DNA from: Clostridiales bacterium Firm_11
GTDB lineage: Bacteria > Bacillota > Clostridia > Christensenellales > Aristaeellaceae
NCBI GenBank assembly: GCA_001604105.1
Contig: LVAQ01000027.1
Coordinates: 48,149-112,148 of the forward strand
Direction of reading: 5' to 3'
Length of the DNA: 64,000 nt
A program made the position numbers and the translations under genes. The notes beneath the pieces are model-generated. The model was given only the letters and a program-made list of their open reading frames with translations. It was not told the DNA's origin and did no database searches. Each line of letters starts with the position of its first letter. The first letter of the stretch is position 1. Shown here one piece after another: positions 15,892 to 24,824 of this stretch.

Positions 15892-16470
15892 TTATTCAAG
15901 AAAATTGTTGGGCGTCAGTTTTTCTTGCAGGTAAAGCGCGCGACCCAGCTGGTAGAAGTCCCCGCCCTGCGTATCCAGCGCCACCGTGAGCGGGAGGTTT
16001 TCCACCGCAAGCCGTTTGATGGATTCGGTTCCCAGGTCGTCATAGGCGACGACTTCTACACTTTTTACACACGCCGCCATGTGGGCGGCGCAGCCTGCCA
16101 CTGCCGCGAAATACACCGCGCCGTTTGCGATAAACGCTTGCCGCACCGCTGGGCTGCGTTCTCCTTTGCCTATGATGGCGGCTACGCCGTAGGCAAGCAG
16201 TTGTGGGGTATACGGATCCATGCGCGCACTGGTCGTAGGGCCAATGGCGCCGCTTGCCTTACCCGGCGGCGTGGGGGTGGGGCCTGCATAAAAAACCGTT
16301 TGACCGCGCAGATCGACGGGCAGCGGCCGCCCTTCGGCCAGCGCGGCGCAAAGGCGGGCATGCGCCGCGTCCCGTGCGGTATAGAGGATACCGCTAAGCA
16401 GCACGCTATCGCCTGAACGTAAGGTTTCGAGCGTTTCCCGCGTAAGCGGAGAGGTGATGTGCATCGGCAT
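15892..16470 (-). CDS. Class I (Fe-S) fumarate hydratase, beta subunit
   Basis: The 192-residue protein matches the C-terminal (beta) domain of iron-sulfur fumarases and tartrate dehydratases. It carries VFYAGPTPTPPG, GPTTSARMDPYTP and the IGKGERS loop. With the alpha subunit encoded 141 bases upstream on the same strand it should interconvert fumarate and malate in the cytoplasm. Two-subunit enzymes of this kind are usual in strict anaerobes. The specific substrate (fumarate against tartrate) cannot be settled by sequence reading alone. Confidence 0.88.
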   Translation of the reverse strand: MPMHITSPLTRETLETLRSGDSVLLSGILYTARDAAHARLCAALAEGRPLPVDLRGQTVFYAGPTPTPPGKASGAIGPTTSARMDPYTPQLLAYGVAAIIGKGERSPAVRQAFIANGAVYFAAVAGCAAHMAACVKSVEVVAYDDLGTESIKRLAVENLPLTVALDTQGGDFYQLGRALYLQEKLTPNNFLE

Positions 16471-16610
16471 GGTTGATCATCCTTTTCTGCCTATCGGCAT
16501 GCGCTTGATGGCAATATGGCCTGAAAAATGAATATCAATGTATAATCTGCATACGTCAGGAGGGCAAGCTATGCGCACTTGAGGTTCGGCGCTTGACCAT
16601 ACGCTTGAAC

Positions 16611-17462
16611 CTATAATGTTTCGCTGGCGTGCCGGGTTACATGGCAGCCCACATTCACTGCCATAGGCAGCCCCGCAATGTGCGTGGGCGCGGCTTTGAT
16701 GCGCACGCTCAACGCTGTGGCCAGCCCGCCAAAGCCTTGCGGGCCGATACCCAGCGCGTTAATGGCGTTTCGCCACTCGTTTTCCAGGGACGCGTAATAC
16801 GGATCCGGGTGCGCCCCTTCCCGCATGTCCACCAATGCCTGCTTGGCAAGCAGCGCAACCTGCTCAAACGTACCGCCAAGGCCAATACCCAGCATTATCG
16901 GCGGGCAAGGGTTTGCGCCTGCTAGCTGAACGGTTTCCAGCACAAACGCTTTGGCGCCCTCCACGCCATCGGCAGGGGTGAGCATGGCCAGACGGCTCAT
17001 GTTTTCGCTGCCAAACCCCTTTGGCGATACGGTGAGCGTCAGGTGATCCCCTGCTACCAACCGTACATGCAGTACGGCGGGGGTATTGTCCCCTGTGTTA
17101 CCGCGGCGGAGGGGATCAGCCACGACAGATTTTCGCAAATATCCTTGGGTGTAGCCGCGCGCAACGCCGATGTTCACGGCATTTTCCAGCGTGTCCCCCA
17201 CGATGTGAACATCCTGACCAACGTCTGCGAACACCACGACCATCCCCGTATCCTGACAGATGGGTACGTGTTCTTCAGCGGCGATGGCGGCGTTCTGCTG
17301 CATCAGTTCCAGCACACCGCGCGCGGGGGGGTACGGCTCGGTACGCTGCGCCTCATCAATGAGCCTGCATACGGTGCCGGGCAGCACGGTACAGGCTTGT
17401 ATGCAAAGCCGCGACACACAGGCGGCTATCGCCTCACTGGATAGGGTACGAAGCTTTGCCAT
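16611..17462 (-). CDS. Class I (Fe-S) fumarate hydratase, alpha subunit
   Basis: This 283-residue protein corresponds to the catalytic N-terminal domain of class I fumarase. Cysteines likely to hold the [4Fe-4S] cluster lie in PICQDTGM and ANPCPPIML, with a third near the C-terminus (VGCHVTRH). GFGSENMSRLAML is also typical. The cluster binds the substrate directly and is oxygen sensitive. The start at 17462 was chosen for AGGAGG at eight bases; the upstream ATG at 17501 lacks one. A possible promoter (TTGACG, 17 bases, TACCTT) lies at 17578-17550. Confidence 0.9.
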   Translation of the reverse strand: MAKLRTLSSEAIAACVSRLCIQACTVLPGTVCRLIDEAQRTEPYPPARGVLELMQQNAAIAAEEHVPICQDTGMVVVFADVGQDVHIVGDTLENAVNIGVARGYTQGYLRKSVVADPLRRGNTGDNTPAVLHVRLVAGDHLTLTVSPKGFGSENMSRLAMLTPADGVEGAKAFVLETVQLAGANPCPPIMLGIGLGGTFEQVALLAKQALVDMREGAHPDPYYASLENEWRNAINALGIGPQGFGGLATALSVRIKAAPTHIAGLPMAVNVGCHVTRHASETL

Positions 17463-17549
17463 GGTGAATCTCCTCCTGTTGTTTACGTCAAATGGGTTCA
17501 CGCGCTATGCGATGCTACAGGAAGCGGGCGTGGCGATTCGCGCCGCGCA

Positions 17550-17578
17550 AAGGTACTGCTTTTTAGGGTAGCCGTCAA
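17550..17578 (-). promoter_or_regulatory. Possible promoter of the fumarase genes
   Basis: TTGACG (17578-17573) and TACCTT (17555-17550) on the minus strand are 17 bases apart. The -10 box is weak. Confidence 0.4.
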
Positions 17579-17605
17579 ACCATAACGGCATTGTTGAAGG
17601 AATTA

Positions 17606-18286
17606 TCAGTCCAGATCGATCCGCAGCACTTCACGCGGGTTTCCCCAGCGGGGTACGGGCACAGTGTTGCCCGCGCCTGCGCTGATGATCATTTTCCCAT
17701 CCACGATGCCATGCGTAAGCTTGGGCAGGATTCCCTGCCCCGGCGCATACAGCCCTTGCCCGCAAACCCGAATCTGCCCGCCGTGGGCATGGCCGGATAG
17801 AACCAGATCCACCTTTGCGTCTTGCAGGTACTTGTGATAATCTTCCGGCCTGTGGCTCATGAGGATCCGAACGCCGTTCTCCGCTTCCATTTGGGGGAGG
17901 ATATCCGTGTGCCCGTAGCGGGCGGGGCGGTACCAGCATCCGATAACCAACGCGCCAAGGCGTTCGTAGCGGTTGAAGAGGAACTTGACGGGAAGCTGCT
18001 CAACCGCGCTGCGAAATTCCGAAAAACGCTTCAGCCGCATCTCATGGTTGCCGACGCCCAGATATGTCGGTACGCGCGCGGAGGCTATTCTCAGGAAATC
18101 AAGCCCCCGCTCGAAGCGCTGTTGGTAGCGGTTGGCGATATCCCCGGGAAGCAGCAGCGCGTCCGTGCCTTCCAGCAAGGGCAGGATATCCGCATAGGCG
18201 CTGTTATGCAGATCACTCACGACCAGAAGCCGCATGGGACGCGTGAGTTTTCCAGTGTGCCATGGGTATACAGTCAGCTTGCGCAA
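17606..18286 (-). CDS. Calcineurin-like metallophosphoesterase
   Basis: The 226-residue protein shows the metallophosphoesterase metal-ligand blocks in order: VSDLHN, LPGDIANR, GVGNHE, then MSHRPEDY and SGHAHGGQ. These bind two metals that hydrolyse a phosphoester. The YkuE-like arrangement suggests action on membrane lipid headgroups or phosphodiesters, but the usual N-terminal membrane anchor is absent. The start is a TTG at 18286, six bases after GGAGGG. Longer frames run into the parvulin gene and have no ribosome site. The substrate is unknown. Confidence 0.85.
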   Translation of the reverse strand: MRKLTVYPWHTGKLTRPMRLLVVSDLHNSAYADILPLLEGTDALLLPGDIANRYQQRFERGLDFLRIASARVPTYLGVGNHEMRLKRFSEFRSAVEQLPVKFLFNRYERLGALVIGCWYRPARYGHTDILPQMEAENGVRILMSHRPEDYHKYLQDAKVDLVLSGHAHGGQIRVCGQGLYAPGQGILPKLTHGIVDGKMIISAGAGNTVPVPRWGNPREVLRIDLD

Positions 18287-18407
18287 TCGAATCCCTCCGT
18301 CATAAACTGGTGGCATTGTACCATACCCGCTGCCGTGTTGACAAACGCGCATGTTGGCAATGCCGTTGCCTGTGCGCAGGGGGAACATGCGATGGCTTAC
18401 ATGGAAA

Positions 18408-18435
18408 AGGAGGACGGCTGCAAAGCCGTCCTCCT
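18408..18435 (-). terminator. Terminator after the parvulin lipoprotein gene
   Basis: A 12-bp GC-rich stem (AGGAGGACGGCT with its complement) has a four-base loop and is followed on the minus strand by TTTTCC. Confidence 0.7.
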
Positions 18436-18456
18436 GAATAGGCGCATCCTGAATGC

Positions 18457-19824
18457 TTAAACCGCCATGCGGTCGAGATAAACCTTCGCTTCTGCTGTGT
18501 CCACCCATTGGGTGAGGGTTTCCTGATAGCGCGTATCCTGCTTGGAAGAAAGCAGCTCCTGCGTGAGCGTTTCTTCAACTTGCGCAAGCGGCACGGCACC
18601 TTCGGCCAAATCGCTGACGTATTTGACGATGTGAATGCCATACTGCGTCTCAAAGGGCGCGGAAACATCGCCGATTTTGGCAAGCGCCATGGAAGCTTCA
18701 GTAAACTCGGATACCCACTGCGTGCTGCCCTGGCAAACCAAGTAGCCAGTGGTCATGGCAGGCTCGCTCTGCATGCCGGTATCCTCGCCATAATCCGCCA
18801 TCAGCTTGTCAAAATCCTCGCCCTCGGCCAGTTTGCCAACAATCTCTTCCACGGTGGGCGTAAGCGCGGCAACGGCTTTGGCTTTGGCGTCGGCAAGCGC
18901 CGTGTTCAGCTCCGCAAGTTCTGCCTCCAGCGTGGCCGCGGCTGCGGTAAGCGCAGCGCGGTCGGCGGCTTGCTCGGCGGTATCTGCGCTGGCGTCTTCC
19001 GCCAATTCCGCCAGCGAGGCGGCGTTATCTGCAATCGCGGTTTGCTTGGCGCTTACCTGTGATGTGAGATCCGAAATGGCTGTGGTATCTTCATCGCTGA
19101 ATTTGCGCAGGATGTTCTTCACATAGCGATAGCCCGCGGGGTGGTAGTAGATGGTGTAGCCGTAGCTTACATCTGTGCCGTACTGCGCAAGGCTGCTTTC
19201 ATAGCTGCTCTTGGCGCTGGCGACATTTTCATCATAAGCAGTCTGAAGCTCCTCGGCGGTTACGGTAACGTCCTGCACAACCGAAGCTTTGAGCTTTTCC
19301 TGCGAGGCAGTGTACTTCTCGCTGGCAATGAGCGAATCCACATCCTGATAGCCATAAGCCGTCAGCGCCTGGGCAACGGCCTGTTCCAACTCCTCGCCGG
19401 TGAGCTGGGTATCGGCAAAGTCCAGGGATTGGATGTAATCCGCGTTTTGCTGGTAGGTGGTTTTTGCACTTTCCTCGATGGCGGCAAGTTCTTCCTCGGT
19501 AAAGACGTCAAAACCACCCTCGGTGATTTTCTTGTTGATCACCGCGGCCTGGATGAGCGCCTCGATGGCGGAATCCTGCGCGGCGGAGATGGTGGCCGCG
19601 TTGGTGGGATCATAGCTCAGGCCATACATGCTGTACATGTACTGCTGATAGCTAAGCGTATTCTGTGTGGCGGACTGGACTTCCGCTTTGGTGATCGATT
19701 TCCCCGCAACCTCGATGATGACAGTCTGTGCATCGACCGTTGCGTCCTTGACGATGAGGCTGCAGCTTGCGGACAGCACGATGGCCGCAATCATCAACAT
19801 CGCCAGTAATATACGCTTGCGCAT
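18457..19824 (-). CDS. Parvulin-type peptidyl-prolyl isomerase lipoprotein with coiled-coil insertion
   Basis: This 455-residue extracytoplasmic foldase resembles PrsA/SurA. A lipoprotein signal peptide (lipobox LSASC, Cys 21) is followed by a helical chaperone region. The parvulin domain begins at YRYVKNILRKF (232-242) and resumes at residues 322-404 (EGEDFDKLMADYGED, SEFTEASMALAKIGDVSAPF, TQYGIHIVKYVSD). Between these halves lies about 80 residues rich in Ala, Glu, Leu and Asp with heptad spacing, a predicted coiled coil. The normal parvulin has no such insertion. The start at 19824 follows AAGGGGAG; the frame extends further upstream without a ribosome site. Confidence 0.88.
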   Translation of the reverse strand: MRKRILLAMLMIAAIVLSASCSLIVKDATVDAQTVIIEVAGKSITKAEVQSATQNTLSYQQYMYSMYGLSYDPTNAATISAAQDSAIEALIQAAVINKKITEGGFDVFTEEELAAIEESAKTTYQQNADYIQSLDFADTQLTGEELEQAVAQALTAYGYQDVDSLIASEKYTASQEKLKASVVQDVTVTAEELQTAYDENVASAKSSYESSLAQYGTDVSYGYTIYYHPAGYRYVKNILRKFSDEDTTAISDLTSQVSAKQTAIADNAASLAELAEDASADTAEQAADRAALTAAAATLEAELAELNTALADAKAKAVAALTPTVEEIVGKLAEGEDFDKLMADYGEDTGMQSEPAMTTGYLVCQGSTQWVSEFTEASMALAKIGDVSAPFETQYGIHIVKYVSDLAEGAVPLAQVEETLTQELLSSKQDTRYQETLTQWVDTAEAKVYLDRMAV

Positions 19825-19869
19825 GATTGGTCTCCCCTTATCATTGCTTGAATTGCCGTAGCTTGAAAC

Positions 19870-19898
19870 ATTATAACCCATCCATGCCTGCACGGCAA
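19870..19898 (-). promoter_or_regulatory. Promoter of the parvulin gene
   Basis: TTGCCG (19898-19893) and TATAAT (19875-19870) on the minus strand are 17 bases apart, 46 bases before the start. Confidence 0.55.
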
Positions 19899-19941
19899 GG
19901 TTTAATTCCATCGTTCATGCTTTGTTCACGGCCGCGCGTAC

Positions 19942-19971
19942 TTGATTATTCTTGCTTTGAAGGCGTATAAT
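19942..19971 (+). promoter_or_regulatory. Promoter of murC
   Basis: TTGATT (19942-19947) and TATAAT (19966-19971) are 18 bases apart, 37 bases before the murC start and divergent from the parvulin promoter. Confidence 0.6.
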
Positions 19972-20008
19972 GATAAGCGTGATTACTGTATGAAAAGGGC
20001 GGATTCAT

Positions 20009-21418
20009 ATGAGTACCCCGCATATACGAGATTTTCAGGGAAAACATATCCATATGATCGGTATTGGCGGCAGCAGCATGAGCGGGCTGGCGCGGATGCT
20101 GAAAGCGCAAGGCTACGAAATTTCCGGCAGCGATAATCTGGAAACATACGCCACGCGCGCGCTGCGGGATCAGGGGATTCCGGTGACCATCGGCCATAAG
20201 CCTGAGAATGTGCATGGCGCGGCGCTGATTGCTTATACCATCGCTATCCTGCCGGATAACCCCGAACGTGTGGAGTCGGCGCGGCTTGGCTTGCCCGTGA
20301 TTGAGCGCGCGGCGCTCCTGGGGCAGCTGATGGAGGGGGCGAAGGTAGCCATCGGCGTTTGCGGTACGCATGGGAAGACGTCCACCACCAGCATGATAGC
20401 CCAAGCGTTGGTGGAGGCGGGGCTGGATCCGACGGTGCACATTGGCGGCTCGCTGGATTTTATCGGCGGCAGCACGCGCATTGGCACAGAGGAAGTGTTT
20501 CTCACCGAGGCATGCGAGTATAACGCAAGCTTCTTGCAGCTGCGCCCTACGGTGGCGGTGATTACCAACATTGAGGAAGACCATCTGGATTATTACCATG
20601 ATATTGAAGATATTCAGCAGGCGTTCAAGCGGTTTTTCGACCTTCTGCCGCAGGAAGGCTTTGCCATCGGCAATGGTGATGACGAACGGGTAGTGGCGCT
20701 GCTGCGCACGCTGGATTGTCATGTGCTTACGTACGGCATGGGGCGCACGTGTGATTTTCGGCCGGAAAACCTGACTTATGACGCGCAGGGGCGCGGCAGT
20801 TTTGATGTGGTACGGCATGGCAATTCGCTTGGGCATGTGTCCCTTCAGGTTGCGGGTTTCTTTCATGTCTATAACGCGCTTGCGACGGTGGCTTGCGCGT
20901 ATACACAGCACGCGGATATGGAAAAGGTATGCGCCGCGCTTGGCATGTTTGTGGGCGCGCACAGGCGCTTTGAGCTGACCGGAGAGATCGACGGGGTCAA
21001 ACTGTATCACGATTACGGCCATAACCCAACCGAGATGCGCAACGTGCTTTCTGTGGCGAAATTACAGCCGCACAAACGTTTGTGGGCCGTCATGCAGCCG
21101 CATACGTACAGCCGTGTCAAGCGCCTGTTTGGGGATTACCTCACCTGCACGCGCGATGCGGATATCACGCTGGTGACGGATATCTATGCCGCCCGCGAGA
21201 AAGACCCCGGCGATATCAAAGCCACGCAGATTGTGGAGGGCATGCTGGCAAACGGCATCAGCGCTGTGCATACCCCAAGCTTTGACGATACCGAGCACTA
21301 TCTGCGTACCCATTGGCAGGCGGGTGATCTGGTGATTACCATGGGCTGCGGCAATATCGATCAGCTCAACGAGCAGATGCACGAACATGAGGCGGCAAAA
21401 GCCGTTCATGTGGATTGA
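20009..21418 (+). CDS. murC: UDP-N-acetylmuramate--L-alanine ligase
   Basis: The 469-residue protein has the three Mur-ligase domains. An N-terminal UDP-binding fold begins HIHMIGIGGSSMSGLA, the ATPase P-loop is GVCGTHGKTSTTSM (about 116-129), and the C-terminal domain has HDYGHNPTEMRNVL. MurC adds L-alanine to UDP-MurNAc in the cytoplasm, the first peptide step of peptidoglycan synthesis. TEACEYNASFL is the usual MurC/Mpl central motif. The length fits MurC. The related ligase Mpl is less likely in this phylum. It stands alone, outside any division cluster. Confidence 0.92.
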   Translation: MSTPHIRDFQGKHIHMIGIGGSSMSGLARMLKAQGYEISGSDNLETYATRALRDQGIPVTIGHKPENVHGAALIAYTIAILPDNPERVESARLGLPVIERAALLGQLMEGAKVAIGVCGTHGKTSTTSMIAQALVEAGLDPTVHIGGSLDFIGGSTRIGTEEVFLTEACEYNASFLQLRPTVAVITNIEEDHLDYYHDIEDIQQAFKRFFDLLPQEGFAIGNGDDERVVALLRTLDCHVLTYGMGRTCDFRPENLTYDAQGRGSFDVVRHGNSLGHVSLQVAGFFHVYNALATVACAYTQHADMEKVCAALGMFVGAHRRFELTGEIDGVKLYHDYGHNPTEMRNVLSVAKLQPHKRLWAVMQPHTYSRVKRLFGDYLTCTRDADITLVTDIYAAREKDPGDIKATQIVEGMLANGISAVHTPSFDDTEHYLRTHWQAGDLVITMGCGNIDQLNEQMHEHEAAKAVHVD

Positions 21419-21605
21419 AGGCAGCATACAAGCTTTATGAACGTCCCCTTGGCATACTGTGATAATGCGTAGTTACAGGCGCCGATTACGGCTTGCCGAT
21501 ACTTCGGAATTCAGGGTGTTCAAATACGATTGGATAGGCTATAATCTATAGCAACGATTTTCATGCGCGGCAGGGCTTGCCGCGCATGCGCAGGGGAGGC
21601 TTAAC

Positions 21606-23111
21606 ATGCGTAAGCGGATGATTCAGATGCTTTGCTGCACGTTGCTTGCGGTTTTTGTGCCGTTATCGGCATTCGCCGCCACGTTCAGCATGGCAGGCTT
21701 TGACGGGGAAAGCAGTCGCCACAACTGGGAGACCAACGGTTTTTTTACACGCATGGAGGCACGCACGGGCGTCCGTTTTTCCTTTGAACAGTACACGACT
21801 TATGAGGAGTGGCTGGCCGCCAAGCAGCGCATGTTCAGCGAGGGGGCGCTGCCGGATGTGCTTTTTAAGGCAGAGCTCACAACGCGCGAACAGGTACAGT
21901 ATGCCGCCGAAGGCAAGCTGATCGACCTTTTGCCGCTGCTGCCGGATTACGCGCCGAATCTGTGGGCGCTGTTACAGGAAAACCCATCCTGGCTGGCAGC
22001 GATTTCCCTGCCGGATGGCAAGGTGGTTGCGTTGCCGATGCTCAATACGCTGACGACGCAAAATGCCATGTGGATCAACCGCGAGTGGCTGGAGATGCTT
22101 GGGCTGGAAACGCCTACAGATCTTGACAGCCTGATGGAAACGCTGCGCGCGTTTCGGGATGGAGACCCCAACCAAAACGGCAAGCAGGATGAAATACCCC
22201 TTGCCTACCTGGGTGCGTGGGATCTTAAATTCCTTTCGCACGCGGTGGGGTTGGTAGCCAACGATTACAACGTATATCTGGACGACACGGGCACCGTACA
22301 TTTCATGCCGGATGATGAGCGCTATATCACCCTGCTGACCTGGCTGCGTGACGCCTATGCCGAAGGGCTGCTGGATCCAAACGGCTTTACCACCGCCGAT
22401 ACGCTGCGTACGGAAACCGATGAGAGCGTGGCCACCAAATACGGCATCTTTTTTGGACCCAGCCCGATGTACCTGCTGCCCTATGCGACCGGCGAAGCGT
22501 ATACGGCGCTCATGCCCCTCATCTATGAGGGCAAACAGGTATACCGCGATCTGTTCGGCGGGGTGATTGGCGGTACATTTGCCATAACCACCGCCTGTCA
22601 AGATCCAGCGGAGATGCTCCGCTGGGTGGATGTACTCTACACGAAGGAAGGCGCGATTCAGGCCATGGCAGGGGACGCAGGCACAGATTACCTGCTACTT
22701 TCCAGCGGGCAATGGACCTATGCCGGAGACATGCAAACCCAATCAGATTATATCCTTTATGATTTAAGCCTGTACGATACGGGCATTATGCCCTGGCTGT
22801 TTCCGACAGAGTTCTATGAGCGCTACCAGAACGACCTGATCCCCCGTTTGAATCAGGAGTTGGCCGCGCTGACGGCCAAAGCATCGCTTCCCTTCCCAAC
22901 GGTTGCCTTGACGCCCGAGCAGGAGGATTACATCCTGCCGATCCAAAGCGAGCTGGGGCTGTATGTGGATGAGAGTCTAGCGCGCTTTGTGCTGGGGGAG
23001 TGGGATGTGCGCGACCCGGACGTTTTGACCGCGTACCGGGAAGGACTTCGGGAGCGTGGGCTGGATGATTTTCTGACATTCTGGCAGACCCTTGCACAGG
23101 GACTTACATAG
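21606..23111 (+). CDS. Extracellular solute-binding protein (family 1), orphan
   Basis: The 501-residue protein has a signal peptide (cleavage near AFA/ATF) and the two-lobed family 1 binding fold. An acidic loop GDPNQNGKQDEIPLAY (about 193-208), as seen in LplA/LipO-like sugar-binding proteins, can hold calcium. Large carbohydrates or their derivatives are the usual ligands. There is no permease or ATPase gene next to it, so partners must lie elsewhere. No lipobox cysteine is present. A TATAAT at 21540-21545 with a weak -35 lies upstream. The galactokinase-like gene follows after 53 bases and may share the transcript. Confidence 0.8.
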   Translation: MRKRMIQMLCCTLLAVFVPLSAFAATFSMAGFDGESSRHNWETNGFFTRMEARTGVRFSFEQYTTYEEWLAAKQRMFSEGALPDVLFKAELTTREQVQYAAEGKLIDLLPLLPDYAPNLWALLQENPSWLAAISLPDGKVVALPMLNTLTTQNAMWINREWLEMLGLETPTDLDSLMETLRAFRDGDPNQNGKQDEIPLAYLGAWDLKFLSHAVGLVANDYNVYLDDTGTVHFMPDDERYITLLTWLRDAYAEGLLDPNGFTTADTLRTETDESVATKYGIFFGPSPMYLLPYATGEAYTALMPLIYEGKQVYRDLFGGVIGGTFAITTACQDPAEMLRWVDVLYTKEGAIQAMAGDAGTDYLLLSSGQWTYAGDMQTQSDYILYDLSLYDTGIMPWLFPTEFYERYQNDLIPRLNQELAALTAKASLPFPTVALTPEQEDYILPIQSELGLYVDESLARFVLGEWDVRDPDVLTAYREGLRERGLDDFLTFWQTLAQGLT

Positions 23112-23164
23112 GCCGCTGCTGTTGCAAGCACACCGAAATTCAAGCGAAGGATGGCAGAGCGCAT

Positions 23165-24466
23165 ATGAATCAATACGCACAGATGATCCGTCTTCTCAAG
23201 ACCCCGGATGTGATGAAGCGACTCAACCACCTCTATGGGCAGCGGCATGGCATGCTCGTGCAGCAAACCACACGGTATACGCATATGCTGAAGCGTCATG
23301 AGGAACTCTTTGACGCGAGCGGATCAGTACTGCTCATCAGCGCGCCCGGCCGAACCGAAATTGGCGGCAACCATACCGATCATAACCATGGCAAGGTGCT
23401 GGCTGCGGCGATTAACCTGGATACGCTTGCCGCTGTAAGCAAGCGTAAAGATCAAATGGTGCGCATCTTCAGCGATGGCTATGAACCGCTGGAAATGCAG
23501 CTGAACGATCTGCGCATGGCGCCGGAGGAAGCGGGAACCACGAGGGCGCTGGTGCGCGGCGTGGCCAGCAAGCTGGTGGAAGAGGGGTTTGCCATCGGCG
23601 GATTTGACGCGGCGGTCAGTTCCACGGTGCGCGCGGGCAGCGGGCTTAGCTCCTCAGCCGCGTTTGAAGTGCTGATCTGCGCCATTTTTGATGCGCTTTA
23701 TAACGGCTGGCGGATGGATGCCACCAAACGCGCACAGTACTCACAATATGCCGAGAACGTCTACTTTGGCAAGCCGAGCGGGCTGATGGATCAAACCGCG
23801 TCCAGCATCGGCGGCCTGACCTATATTGATTTCAAGGGAGATCAACCCAAAATCGAAGCGCTGAGCTACGATTTTGCCGCCAAGGGTTTTGCGCTGGTGG
23901 TGGTGAACACCGGCGGCAGCCATGATGATTTGACGCCGCACTATGCGGCCATCCCGGAGGAGATGCATGCGGTGGCGGCCTGTTTTGGTGAAGAAAGCCT
24001 GCGGCGCGTGCGACCGGAGCAGATGCTGGGCGGTATTCCGCTGATCCGGGAAAAACTGGGCATCGCCAAGGCGGATCGCGCCATCCTGCGCGCCGCGCAT
24101 TACTTTGCGGAGAATCAGCGTGTGACTGATATGGCCGATGCCCTGCGCAGGGACGATTTGCCTGCTTTCCTGCAAAACGTTGTGGATTCTGGCGCGAGCA
24201 GTGCCATGTATCTGCAAAACATCTATGCCAAAAACGATGCGCAGGAGGTGGCGCTCGCCTTAATGCTGGCGGATCAAAAGCTCCGCGGCAAGGGCGCGTG
24301 GCGCATCCATGGCGGCGGCTTTGCGGGTACAACATTGAACTTTGTGCCGTTAAAGGAACTGGAAGGCTTTGTGAAAGAGCTGGAGGCGGTGTTTGGCGCG
24401 CGAAGCTGCCAGGTGCTGGATATACGCCCGGAAGGCGCGGCGGTGATCGACCTGTTTGCAGTATGA
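23165..24466 (+). CDS. galK: Galactokinase-like GHMP kinase
   Basis: The 433-residue protein has the three GHMP motifs: the galactokinase signature SAPGRTEIGGNHTDHNHG (about 58-75), the ATP loop VRAGSGLSSSAAFEV (about 158-172) and the C-terminal RIHGGGFAGTTLNFV. It should phosphorylate galactose, or a related sugar, at C1 for the Leloir pathway. The N-terminus has about 50 residues more than the E. coli enzyme, which is usual for the clostridial branch. No galT or galE is nearby. Arabinokinase or another sugar kinase activity is possible, because this branch is poorly tested. Confidence 0.85.
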   Translation: MNQYAQMIRLLKTPDVMKRLNHLYGQRHGMLVQQTTRYTHMLKRHEELFDASGSVLLISAPGRTEIGGNHTDHNHGKVLAAAINLDTLAAVSKRKDQMVRIFSDGYEPLEMQLNDLRMAPEEAGTTRALVRGVASKLVEEGFAIGGFDAAVSSTVRAGSGLSSSAAFEVLICAIFDALYNGWRMDATKRAQYSQYAENVYFGKPSGLMDQTASSIGGLTYIDFKGDQPKIEALSYDFAAKGFALVVVNTGGSHDDLTPHYAAIPEEMHAVAACFGEESLRRVRPEQMLGGIPLIREKLGIAKADRAILRAAHYFAENQRVTDMADALRRDDLPAFLQNVVDSGASSAMYLQNIYAKNDAQEVALALMLADQKLRGKGAWRIHGGGFAGTTLNFVPLKELEGFVKELEAVFGARSCQVLDIRPEGAAVIDLFAV

Positions 24467-24611
24467 CATTCCCGCTTCGCGCGGTTTTTCGCGTGTTGCG
24501 ACGGGTTTGTCATAATACCCTGTTGGCTGCACATGCATCCCAACAGGGTCATAAACCATTGACAGCGCCAGATCACCGTGCTATGATACATCCGTACATC
24601 CCATGGATGGC

Positions 24612-24746
24612 TTCTTCGGGGAAGGGTGAGAATCCCTATCGGCGGTATAGCCCGCGAACCATGAAGGTTTATCTTCGTGGCCGATTCGGTGGAATTCCGA
24701 AGCCGACGGTGAACGACTTTTGTCGTAAGTCCGGATGAGAGAAGAG
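24612..24746 (+). ncRNA. FMN riboswitch (RFN element)
   Basis: The conserved blocks of the RFN element appear in order: CTTCGGGGAAGGGTGAGAAT, ATCGGCGGTA, AGCCCGCGA, GATTCGGTG, CCGAAGCCGACGGT and AGTCCGGATGAGAGAAG. It precedes ribU with no other gene between, so FMN in the cell should shut off riboflavin uptake. Confidence 0.95.
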
Positions 24747-24769
24747 CAGCCTCTTTTTCGTAAGCGGTT

Positions 24770-24797
24770 GCCCCTGATGTTGAGACCATCGGGGGCA
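24770..24797 (+). promoter_or_regulatory. Expression-platform hairpin of the FMN riboswitch
   Basis: GCCCCTGATG and CATCGGGGGC can pair across a short loop directly after the aptamer. No long T tract follows, so control could be at translation or by a weak terminator; the ribosome site GAAGGGG lies 14 bases downstream. Confidence 0.55.
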
Positions 24798-24824
24798 ATT
24801 TATGCATACGGAAGGGGAACGATC

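Noticed and set aside
24735..24824. Upstream start for ribU
   Set aside because: It would begin inside the last block of the FMN aptamer and lacks a ribosome site.
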